64,000 bases of DNA from CAVUAA01 sp963739345. GTDB taxonomy: Bacteria > Chlamydiota > Chlamydiia > Chlamydiales > JAFEGQ01. The notes below the pieces were generated by a model. It was not told the origin of the DNA, ran no database searches, and saw only the letters and a program-made list of their open reading frames with translations. Both the position numbers and the translations under genes were made by a program. Shown in pieces: positions 1-7,850 of the stretch; the stretch's first letter is position 1; the number at the start of each line of letters is the position of its first letter. The stretch spans positions 496,001 to 560,000 of the forward strand of contig CAVUAA010000001.1 in assembly GCA_963739345.1 (NCBI GenBank), read 5' to 3'.

Positions 1-812
1 GGGAAAAAGAGGCGCCATGGGTAGTAGCGCATGGCGGAAAGGCTTTCAGCTGCCATCGTCCCCCAGCTGGCGATCGGTGCTTGCACACCCAATCCCAAGA
101 AGCTTAAGAAGGCTTCGGTGAAAATCGCTGTGGGAATCGTGAGGGTCATCATCACAATGATTTCACCCATGGTGTTCGGCAGCAGATGACGAAAGAGGAC
201 CCGCATGGGACTGGCGCCAAGCGCCACCGCCGCACGGACAAACTCCTTCCGCTTCAAGCGGAGCGTCTGTCCCCGCACAAGGCGTGCCATCCCAATCCAT
301 CCAGTGATGGTCATGGCGACGATGATCGTCACCACCCCGGATCCCATCACCACCATCAGCATGATCACCACAAGCAGGTAGGGGATGGCGTAGAGGATGT
401 CGGCCACCCGCATCATCATCTCATCCACCTTCCCACCCACAAGCGCCGCCACGCCACCCCACAACACGCCGATCAAGAGATCAATGGCTGCCGCTGCGAC
501 CCCGACAAAAAGAGAGATCCGAGCGCCATACCAGATGCGGGTGAAGATATCCCGCCCCAAATCATCGGTGCCAAACCAAAATGTGCTACTCGGCGCCTGA
601 TTATTGAGGGCCAGATGGGTCTCATAATAGGTGTGTGAGGAGAAGAGGGGGGCGAAGATAGCGCCAATCGCAAGTAGGCTCAACACGATGAGCCCCGTCA
701 GCGCCAAACGGTTCGAAAAAAAACGCCGCCGGACGTCGCGCCAAAATGAGAGCCCCTTCTCCACAGGCCCCTCAGCAGTTGCTACCGCTGGCATCGCCAT
801 GAAATCGCTCAT
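1..812 (-). CDS. oppC: Oligopeptide ABC transporter permease OppC (3' end beyond the window)
   Basis: Inner-membrane permease of a peptide importer, partner of OppB. The frame is open from the ATG at 812 to the window edge, giving about 270 residues. A cytoplasmic N-terminus is followed by a hydrophobic segment near residues 37-56. The OppC/DppC signature GTDDLGRD lies at 81-88, several further membrane segments follow, and the EAA cytoplasmic loop that contacts the ATPase is at about 190-213 (AAVALGASP). The ATG overlaps the oppB stop in an ATGA arrangement, so the two are translationally coupled. In the family, oppD and oppF usually follow; they would lie left of base 1. The family is about 300 residues, so only the last few tens of residues are missing. 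Confidence 0.93.
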   Translation of the reverse strand, partial: MSDFMAMPAVATAEGPVEKGLSFWRDVRRRFFSNRLALTGLIVLSLLAIGAIFAPLFSSHTYYETHLALNNQAPSSTFWFGTDDLGRDIFTRIWYGARISLFVGVAAAAIDLLIGVLWGGVAALVGGKVDEMMMRVADILYAIPYLLVVIMLMVVMGSGVVTIIVAMTITGWIGMARLVRGQTLRLKRKEFVRAAVALGASPMRVLFRHLLPNTMGEIIVMMTLTIPTAIFTEAFLSFLGLGVQAPIASWGTMAAESLSAMRYYPWRLFF

Positions 813-1744
813 GCCGTTACCCTCTGCTCAACTCTCAATCGTGGATCGAGCAACATGTAGGCGATGTCGACCAGAAAGACAATGAAGAGCAACAGCGCGC
901 TGTAGAAGACCGTCATCCCCATGATCACCGTATAGTCCCGGTTGGCGATGCTGGTGACAAACCACTGTCCCAAGCCGGGAATCCCAAAGATCTTCTCCAC
1001 CACAAAGCTGCCCACCAAAATGTTGGCCAGCAGGGGACCCATATAGGTCAACACTGGCATGAACGCGTTGCGTAGCGCATGTCTAAGTACCGTCACCCTC
1101 CACCCCAACCCCTTTGCGCGAGCGGTCATGATGTAGTCCTGCCGCAGCACCTCCAACATGCTTGACCGGGTTAACCGGGCGATGAACGCCATTGGCAACG
1201 CCGCCAGCGAACAGGCGGGCAAAATCGACTGTGCGAATGTCCCCCAACGAGCCACTGGCAGCCAGCCCAACTTAATCGAGAAAATATACTGCAAAAACGT
1301 CGCCAATAAGAAACTTGGAACCGACAATCCAATGACCGCCACCGTCATCGCCCCATAATCCTGCCCCTTCCTGTGCTTCACCGCCGCCAACGTCCCCAAA
1401 AACGTTCCGCCGGCCACTGCCAACAACAACGCCTCAAAACCCAGCACACATGAGACGGGAAAGCCTTGAGCGATGATCTCGTTCACCGTCCGAGCCTTGT
1501 ACTTAAACGACGGTCCCAGATCCCACGTCACCACCTTCATTAGGTAGTGGCCATACTGCACCAAAATCGGATCATTCAAATGATAATGATCGCGGAGCGC
1601 CTCTAAAATGGCCGGTGGAATAGCCTGTTCCTGCGTGAACGGATCGCCAGGGATCGCCTTCATCAAAAAAAACGTTACCGTGATGATGACAAAGAGCGCC
1701 ACCACCATCGCCCCAAACTTTTTGGCTAATAGATGTAAGTTCAC
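809..1744 (-). CDS. oppB: Oligopeptide ABC transporter permease OppB
   Basis: Inner-membrane permease of the OppBC channel, 311 residues, normal for the family. There is a membrane anchor at residues 12-30, the typical PGDPF motif just after it, and a DppB-like loop with DYIMTARAKGLGW near 201-213 that docks the ATPases. The start is a GTG at 1744; no convincing Shine-Dalgarno lies in front. It heads an oppB-oppC pair, but the oppA genes expected directly upstream are 6 kb away, separated by a plus-strand gene, an IS and an AbiE cassette. oppB may therefore now depend on a new promoter in 1745-1870. Confidence 0.94.
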   Translation of the reverse strand: MNLHLLAKKFGAMVVALFVIITVTFFLMKAIPGDPFTQEQAIPPAILEALRDHYHLNDPILVQYGHYLMKVVTWDLGPSFKYKARTVNEIIAQGFPVSCVLGFEALLLAVAGGTFLGTLAAVKHRKGQDYGAMTVAVIGLSVPSFLLATFLQYIFSIKLGWLPVARWGTFAQSILPACSLAALPMAFIARLTRSSMLEVLRQDYIMTARAKGLGWRVTVLRHALRNAFMPVLTYMGPLLANILVGSFVVEKIFGIPGLGQWFVTSIANRDYTVIMGMTVFYSALLLFIVFLVDIAYMLLDPRLRVEQRVTA

Positions 1745-1822
1745 CCGCCCACTCTAGCCTCGCGCCCCGTTTTCATCAACTTTCACATAGCAGGGGAGGC
1801 GCTTCAAAATTTAACTTGAGTT

Positions 1823-1850
1823 TTGGGTTAATATAAAGATCTGTTATACT
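1823..1850 (+). promoter_or_regulatory. Candidate sigma-70 promoter of the IS-disrupted gene
   Basis: TTGGGT (1823-1828) and TATACT (1845-1850) are separated by 16 bases. They lie 25 bases upstream of an ATG preceded by a clear GGAGG. Assigned by consensus only. Confidence 0.45.
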
Positions 1851-2314
1851 TGGCCTTCAAACTCGGAGGTTGAAATGTTCAGTGTTGCCGATAAAGAAAA
1901 GCCTGTAGGTCTTTTGGGTGTTATTGGCATGGGGGTAGCTGCCTATGCCTTCAGCCGGGGATGGCAAAGGCTGGGCGGTGTTGGTGCTGTGCCGAGTCTG
2001 GCCCTCATCTGTCTCTGCTACAAAACCTATGCCTATCGCGCTTCTCTCCGCCAGTTCCGACAGGAACCTACTCTGGAAGGCAAGGTACAACACCTAAGTG
2101 GTTCCCCTAGGGATCTACAGATTGAGGCGTTTGGGAACCTCAACGACGGCTGGCTGGTGAAAAATCTCCAGGCGGTCGTTAAGGCCGATTCGCTGTCAAG
2201 CAAGCTATTCGCGTCCATCGTTGATCACCTGCTTGTATCGAACCAGTTAGTCGAGGATTACTACATCTACATCTACGATCTAAACCCCCATAGATGTGAT
2301 CCTGCCTACCTAAG

Positions 2315-3472
2315 ACCCAGTTTGCTACCCTGACTCGACTCAAGGGTTAGCGAAGTGGTTCAGATACGACCGGAACGCCGACGGCAAGGGTACTCCCTTG
2401 CCAAGAAGTTTCGGGAAGTAGATGGGTCGCTGCAGCAGCCCTTAAGCCGAGCCAATTTTCTTAAGTGACTCGAGAGAGACTGTAGGCCAGGATAGCACTC
2501 ATGATCCGGATGGAGAATCCGAGTGCAGTGGAGGCTCGAACGCTACGTGGTAGTAGTCTCGTGATGCAGCTAAATGCTGTTTCTACGATCTGTCTCCGAC
2601 TGCTGATTGCCTTCTCTTCTTCGTCTGTTCGCTTTCTAGTCGAGTTGGGGTGTTTCCTTCTGGCGAGAAGCTCGATGGAAGAATCCTCTGCAAGAACGTC
2701 TTCGAGGTCATAGCAATTGTAGGCTCCGTCAGCATAGAGCTTCGACTGTGGTGGGAGATCGAGCTCCATTTTCCACAGGACAGCAACGTCATTTCTGCAT
2801 GCTGGCTCCATCGCTACCTCAACCGGTCCTCCCTCACACGTCACAACCATGTGCACCTTGATGCCGCAGAAGTACTGCTGCTTTGACGGAGCGTAGCCGA
2901 GGTATTCCTTGCCGAGGAAGAATTTCCGTCGATCAATCCGCTGCTTCTTACAACACTCCACCGGGAAACTGTCCACAGCATACTCAGAGGAGGAGTTGGT
3001 TCTCCTGAATATCAGAGCTAGAAAGCGAAATACTGCCGTCCATATCGGCCATGGAATTTTGTGCAGACGACGGTTGAGTCGACTCTCGCTCAAGAGATTG
3101 GGAAAGTACCGAGATTGGCGGCAAAACCAACAGGTTTTGCGATGATTTCCACCAAATAATTGTCCGGACATGATCGAGAACGTGATGATTTCAGCTGTGC
3201 TCATTCGAGCCTGCTGGTCAGCTTCAAACCCCATAGCTTTAATGACTTCGTCGCAAACAACGTAAGTGACAATGATTTGCATATCCATGTGTGATCTCCT
3301 TTTTGGGACATTCAAAAAGGAAAAATATACACGGTTTGCCGCAGGACTTCAGCGTTGCACTCATCTGCCACGCATCAGCCCTTGACAAGGGAGTACCCTT
3401 GCCGGCGAGCTGCTACGCGACATCTAAGCACAACGCTGAAGTCCTGCGGCAAATCAGGGTAGCAATCTGGGT
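2315..3472 (-). mobile_element. IS982-family insertion sequence, copy 1
   Basis: 1158-bp element. The ends are inverted repeats beginning ACCCAG, with about 20 matching bases and one mismatch (T versus A at the seventh base). It is flanked by the 5-base direct repeat CTAAG (2310-2314 and 3473-3477). Subterminal hairpins of GGCAAGGG/CCCTTGCC type occur near both ends (about 2388 and 3390). One transposase fills the middle on the minus strand. ACCC tips and the protein sequence fit the IS982 family. A second copy is at 55121-56277. Confidence 0.92.
2461..3288 (-). CDS. IS982-family transposase
   Basis: DDE transposase of 275 residues, cutting and pasting its own element. Family marks visible: SRYFPNLLSESRLNRRLH near residues 58-75; AVDSFPVECC with the first catalytic Asp; CGIKVHMVVTCEGGPVEVAMEPA in the middle; LYADGAYNCYDLED with the second Asp; and a final RRQIVETAFSCI block with the Glu. 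The ATG at 3288 is chosen because AAAGGAGA precedes it; a TTG 27 bases upstream keeps the frame but lacks such a site. The frame is intact, so it may be active. It differs from the second copy at scattered positions, so the copies are not brand-new duplicates. Confidence 0.92.
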   Translation of the reverse strand: MDMQIIVTYVVCDEVIKAMGFEADQQARMSTAEIITFSIMSGQLFGGNHRKTCWFCRQSRYFPNLLSESRLNRRLHKIPWPIWTAVFRFLALIFRRTNSSSEYAVDSFPVECCKKQRIDRRKFFLGKEYLGYAPSKQQYFCGIKVHMVVTCEGGPVEVAMEPACRNDVAVLWKMELDLPPQSKLYADGAYNCYDLEDVLAEDSSIELLARRKHPNSTRKRTDEEEKAISSRRQIVETAFSCITRLLPRSVRASTALGFSIRIMSAILAYSLSRVT

Positions 3473-5561
3473 CTAAGGCCGATTTTGGACAAACTGCTTG
3501 TAACCGACGGTACCTTTAGCTTCTTCAATCCATTCCTTCTCGATTGTGCCACGACAGCGGAGAAGATTTCCTGGGCTAAGACATACAAGAATCGGATTGG
3601 TAAAAAACTAGAAGACCAGTTCTGGCTTCAGGTCTTTGCCTACCATCACTGTCCTGACCTTAGGGATCGTGCGGCAGAGCTTATTAAAGGGGTAACGCTG
3701 CTCGATGACGCATTTTATAGTGATGGTGCCCTGCTGAGCCCCGGCTTTTACTTTAATGCCGAGGCTTTTGAGGTTCTCCATCACCTGGAGATACTCGACG
3801 CGGACCTCTGCAAGAAATTGCATAATGTGTTTGAGCAAAAGCACAAGGTGGACCGCTGGGCTGCTGCGATCTGGCACTACACGCTAGCGGAGAACAAAAA
3901 GCATTCGCTCGAGATGTTGAACGCCGTGTCCGATCCCATCAATCTGACGCTAGCCTCTGCACTCGCAGCAGACAACGCGTTGTTTAAAGCTGTCACGGAA
4001 TCGAACCCGAAACTCATTGACGATGCCGAAAAGGTGGAGTGTCCCGCCCTGCAGATGAAGGTGTTTTTTAATAAGCCGGAAAACATCAAGCAGGTGGCAC
4101 AGGGCAACGACCTTGCTCTCTTCAAGAGCCTGCTAGAGCATCAGCTGCAAGAAGAGGAAGGGAGGAGCGAGCGGTTCCAGGCGATCCAGGAAGAGGTCAA
4201 CGAGGGGACGGCGAAGGCCAAGGAGCTGCTCGTGGCGGCCATGAGGTATCCGGCGCTGATCTCAGTCTTAGAAAAGCCAGACAATGGCCACGTGAAAGCG
4301 GTTTTGGAGCAGAAGTGGTATTCACCGGCTGTTCCAATGCTTGCTCAGAAGCACTACGTCCGACGGCCCAAGACATTTCTCACGTTGGTGCCGGTAGAAA
4401 GGGTGGTGTGGTGTTACGAGAACTGTTGGACTGAAGATCTTCCTGCTAAATATGATGATTCGCTGCAACGCTTCCTGCTCGGTAAGGAAGATCTAAAGGG
4501 AATCGTCAAAACAATCGGTGCTGACGCGCTCCGTCCGCACCTCGAAAAGAGCTTTGGGCTATGCGTGGAGTGCTATCTCAAAGTACCAGAGCTTAAAAAG
4601 ACTGCGGCAGACGCTATCTGCAAGATATATCCAAATCTTGAGACAATTGCTGTCGAGGAGAGGAAAGTTCGATCCGGCTACTCGTTCTCATCGGCGACGC
4701 TGCGAGTGCTCGAGAAGCTTGAACTACTTGACACCAACTTCTGCGGGTTCCTTGTGTATGAGGTGGATAAGTGTAAGGAGGTCGATCGCATCGCTTGCGC
4801 GGTTGCGCACGTGCGACTGTGTGAGGATAAGGGCTACAAGGCGACGTTGTTTGAAGAGCTCGGGCAGCTTCAAGAGTGGGAGAAGTACAGGTTAGCTGCG
4901 GAGATTAAGAGGGATCCAGAGATCCTCTTGCTAATTTCCAAGGCGAACCTCAACCTCCTCTGGACCGTGGAGGACATGCCGGAGTTGTGGGAAGGGTTTA
5001 AGCAATGCCCAGAGGCCATTGCTTATGCGCTGGAGAAGGTCGAGCCTACTGATAAGGACCGGGAGGTGATACGGCAGCTGCGCAACGAGGACTTCTTCAA
5101 AGCGGTGAAAGAGTACCTGCCCTACGAGCTATCGGGTTGGAAAGAGGCCATGTCACTGGAGGGAGATTCGAGACCAAGGCTAGAAGAGCTTCACCAAAGC
5201 TTTGGTAAGGGCGAGGCGTTTCAACTCGGGAGTGATGACAAGGCCGATGCTCTCTATCTGCTAGGCAAGTATGGAGTGAATCTCGAATATCGCAGCCTGG
5301 TGATTGAAGCCTTGAACAAGCTGAAGGATCCTTCCATCACACAGACGATAGAAAAGTTGGTCAAAGAGCTCGACCGCCAGGATTAGATCGCGATCTAACC
5401 CTAAATAAAAGAATTGTTGTCACAAACTGCAAAAAAGACGACAGATGTCAAGAGTTACTGAGAGACAAATGAAATGAGTACCTATATTGGTGCAGCGGTA
5501 GCGGAGGAGGGGTCGTCGCTTTTGGGTGGGAGTGGAAGCCTGTGGTGGTCTTTTTTAGAGG

Positions 5562-6095
5562 TTATTGGTGGTCGCTGTCGCCCAGTTGGGCTGACTTGAA
5601 GTCGGGGCGGCCGGTGGGGGGGAGGGTGACGTCTGTGAGGCTGGGACTCATGAGATGGTTGTTGGAGACGAAGAAGATGGGGGTGGCAACCATCTGATCG
5701 AGGAGCTGGCTTTCTGTCGGCTGGTTTAAGTGATAGGTGCGGGCGAAGTAGTCGAGGATGTCTGTGGCGTCGGGGAGGATGGCCTCGTGGGCGTAGCGAG
5801 CGACCATGTAATTGCCGCTCGAGAGGCGATCGAGGTGGACGGGCCAGTCGGTGATGCGGAGCTCCACCTGAACGTCGAGGGTACGCTGCCATTGCTGCTG
5901 GACCGCCTGGGCGATCTGGAGGTGGTCTTCCCCAGTGTTAAGGGAGAGAATGATGGGAGGGGGGGTGTCGAGGTTGAGGTCGGCAAGTCCTTCGGCGAGG
6001 AGGGTGCGCGCTCGCTCGGGGTCGTGGGGAGGAGGCCGCTGGGCAGGCGGTGGGTCCCTCTCGTGATGTGGGTGATGATCTGCTCCCTGTCAATG
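5562..6095 (-). pseudogene. Truncated oppA copy (3' part only), frameshifted
   Basis: Bases 5588-6095 are a near-identical direct repeat of 7865-8397, the C-terminal third of the intact oppA at 7851-9221. This copy has lost 25 bases where the intact gene carries two copies of GTCGTGGGGA, so it looks like a deletion between short direct repeats that shifts the frame near 6035. It keeps the C-terminal stretch through GRPDFKSAQL and then six extra residues. The first two thirds are missing: homology stops at 6095. It cannot encode a working binding protein. Together with the intact copy it brackets the AbiE cassette. Confidence 0.9.
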
Positions 6096-6328
6096 ACCAG
6101 CGGGTTGACTATTGGCTCAACGGGATGGGAATTGAGGCTTCTCAAGCCGTTCCTCAAAGAGATTTGGAAAGGATCGGCGTCAGGCCTGACCCTACGTGTT
6201 GGGCTTAAGTTTACGCCATTGGAGGGCGATACGGTCTTCAGCAAGCTGAGCTCGAAACCTTTTGTGATATCGATGGCTTTAGCGATCGGGTTGACGCTGT
6301 CCGCAAGTGGGCCGGCCTAGAAAACTAG
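6096..6328 (+). pseudogene. Remnant of a plus-strand coding sequence containing a repeat-element end
   Basis: One reading frame runs from 6096 to the TAG at 6326-6328 with a single TAA at 6206-6208. Both halves look like real protein (for example VDYWLNGMGIEASQ before and QQAELETFCDIDGFSDRV after the stop). No family is recognised. The TAA lies inside a 19-base match (6204-6222, one mismatch) to the inverted repeat of the element at 27955-28075. The likely story is a gene 3' end that was invaded by, or grew from, that repeat and was then joined to the truncated oppA. Its end overlaps the abiEii stop on the other strand. Confidence 0.4.
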
Positions 6329-7168
6329 GCGGTCGACCATGGTGCGGAAGAACGAGCTGTTCCAGAGATCTAGGCCCTTTGCTTCTGGTGATCCAAGGAA
6401 TGGTTCCACATCCGATCTAGCTTTGCCCCAATCGATCTGGTCAATCTTGTTTCGTAGCTCGGTAGCTAGCCAGTCCGGGTTCAACGCTAGCAGTTGATTT
6501 TCCCATGGACCGTGCTGTACGAGCGCCTCTTGTAGGTGGGCGAAGTTGACGGAGATTTTGTTCGACACGTACCAAGCGAAATCAAACCAGTCTCGCCCTT
6601 TCACAAATGGTCGACAGAGGAGGGCGTGGCACTTGCTCGCAAAGAGGGTTGGTAGATCCTGGAGAGTAACGGAAGTGGGATAGGGGAAGTCGAGAATCTT
6701 GGACTCGAAAGTGGAGGCGCCTGGGGGATTGGTGTCGATCTCTAGTTTGATTCGAATTTTCTGCACTTCTGCTCGCCCTCTCTCGGGGGTGAGGTCGAGG
6801 ATTTTGCCAAAAGAGTCTTCCTTGATGAAGGCACGTTTCACCGCCCCTTCAGCTTCGGAGCGGTCTCGGACAGTGAGGTGGAGCCCAAAGCTCTCGAACT
6901 CCATCTGCAATTGCGATAGGAAAGAGTCCCAACGAAAAGGACGATCTTGTCGGACTAGGATAAAGTCTAGATCTTCAGAAAATCTACGGATGCCGTGAAA
7001 AATGCGCAGGCAGGTGCCTCCCTGAAAGGCTGCGATCTTGAAGAACCCTGAACTGGCAAGAGCCGCTAGTGCGAGCTCCTGCGAGATCTCCTTCATCGCA
7101 TTGAGCAGGTCCTGATAGCTTTTGGGTTGGTAGCGATCTAGACGGGAGCGGAGAATATCAGCGACCAT
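6317..7168 (-). CDS. abiEii: AbiEii-type nucleotidyltransferase toxin
   Basis: Toxin of a type IV AbiE-like toxin-antitoxin pair, 283 residues. The AbiEii/AbiGii nucleotidyltransferase core is plain: GGTCLRIFHGIRRFSEDLDF near residues 50-69 carries the substrate-binding GG and the metal-binding Asp pair. Later, KCHALLCRPFVKGRDWFDFAWY (about 188-209) matches the conserved lysine and KGRD-WFD motif. Members block growth by NTP transfer, for MenT-type relatives onto tRNA; the target here is not known. It overlaps the upstream abiEi by 11 bases. The cassette sits between two oppA repeat arms. Confidence 0.9.
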   Translation of the reverse strand: MVADILRSRLDRYQPKSYQDLLNAMKEISQELALAALASSGFFKIAAFQGGTCLRIFHGIRRFSEDLDFILVRQDRPFRWDSFLSQLQMEFESFGLHLTVRDRSEAEGAVKRAFIKEDSFGKILDLTPERGRAEVQKIRIKLEIDTNPPGASTFESKILDFPYPTSVTLQDLPTLFASKCHALLCRPFVKGRDWFDFAWYVSNKISVNFAHLQEALVQHGPWENQLLALNPDWLATELRNKIDQIDWGKARSDVEPFLGSPEAKGLDLWNSSFFRTMVDRLVF

Positions 7169-7793
7169 GGGTCAACTCCTTGTAAATAGTGGCTAGTAGT
7201 AGTCGAACTCTATTGGAGGCGTAGGTCATTGAGAGCTCCCGCAGGGGAGCGGTGTCGCAAGAAAAAAGTAGCTCTGCGTCCACACGCAGGTCCCCGATGA
7301 GCTCAGCGAGAGTATTCCATGTCGAACGGCGTGAATAGGCGATGTCTGCGAGCGCCTTCCATGGCCCTGCAAGAAAGCAGGTCGGAGACTCGAGCCGCTC
7401 AACACCGTTGTAGAAGCCCTGGAGTGGCGTGTGCAGAAATGTGAAGTTTCCAAGCGTTGTTTCGAAGCTCTGTCGTCGTTTAGGGGTAGCGTTATATACG
7501 GTGTAGACTGCCTCAGGAATCCACCCGTGATACGATAGGGCCGTTTCAAAACTGATGGCAGAAGGGGCACAGAGCTGTTGTGCGAGCTCAAAGAGATCTG
7601 GTCGCGGCTTGCTAATCGGTGGGCCAATCAAATAGAGACCCCTGCGCAGTCGAATGAGCAGACCGTCCTTGAGTGCTCGTTTCACAATGGCATAGCGGGA
7701 GCTATCTGAGCCTGGTAGCTGGATGGCCAGGTCGGCGTCGTGAATATAACCCTGTGGCCATTTTCCAAGGATGCGGAGCAAGTCTCGGTTCAT
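7158..7793 (-). CDS. abiEi: AbiEi-type antitoxin and transcriptional repressor
   Basis: Antitoxin partner of AbiEii, 211 residues from the ATG at 7793. The N-terminus is a winged-helix DNA-binding domain (residues about 1-60, including AIVKRALKDGLLIRLRRGLYLI). The rest resembles the AbiEi C-terminal domain (ISFETALSYHGW, AGPWKALADIAYS). AbiEi proteins repress their own promoter by binding inverted repeats, and a perfect 35-base palindrome lies immediately upstream (7804-7838). An alternative ATG at 7850 would place the palindrome inside the gene, so 7793 is preferred, although its ribosome site is weak. Confidence 0.87.
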   Translation of the reverse strand: MNRDLLRILGKWPQGYIHDADLAIQLPGSDSSRYAIVKRALKDGLLIRLRRGLYLIGPPISKPRPDLFELAQQLCAPSAISFETALSYHGWIPEAVYTVYNATPKRRQSFETTLGNFTFLHTPLQGFYNGVERLESPTCFLAGPWKALADIAYSRRSTWNTLAELIGDLRVDAELLFSCDTAPLRELSMTYASNRVRLLLATIYKELTHGR

Positions 7794-7803
7794 GTCTTTA
7801 TAC

Positions 7804-7838
7804 TGCCAGAAACTGTCATAATATGACAGTTTCTGGCA
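7804..7838. promoter_or_regulatory. Palindromic operator upstream of abiEi
   Basis: Perfect inverted repeat with 17-base arms and a single central base (7821). The left arm reads TGCCAGAAACTGTCATA and the right arm is its exact complement. It ends 11 bases before the chosen abiEi start. AbiEi repressors are known to bind such repeats in their own promoter, so autoregulation is inferred. Confidence 0.75.
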
Positions 7839-7850
7839 AGTGTATACCAT

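Larger units (their letters stand above)
1875..5386 (+). pseudogene. Large orphan gene split by an IS982-type insertion
   Basis: The 5' part (1875-2314) and the 3' part (3478-5386) form one uninterrupted frame when the IS (2315-3472) and one copy of its 5-base target duplication CTAAG are removed. 440 plus 1909 bases give exactly 783 codons, a protein of 782 residues. It starts at an ATG with GGAGG 5 bases upstream. The N-terminus has two hydrophobic stretches (about residues 11-29 and 34-48), so it is probably membrane anchored; the long remainder is charged and helix-rich with repeat-like blocks. I do not recognise the family. The 5' fragment now ends at a TGA inside the IS. The 3' fragment could only start at a weak TTG (3485). 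It may be a host-interaction protein, which is a guess from its location and lack of housekeeping motifs. Confidence 0.85.

Noticed and set aside
5730..6320. Long plus-strand open frame opposite the truncated oppA
   Set aside because: Most of it mirrors the oppA repeat and recurs at 8007-8513 opposite the intact gene; only the last part (from 6096, in a different frame) looks like protein.
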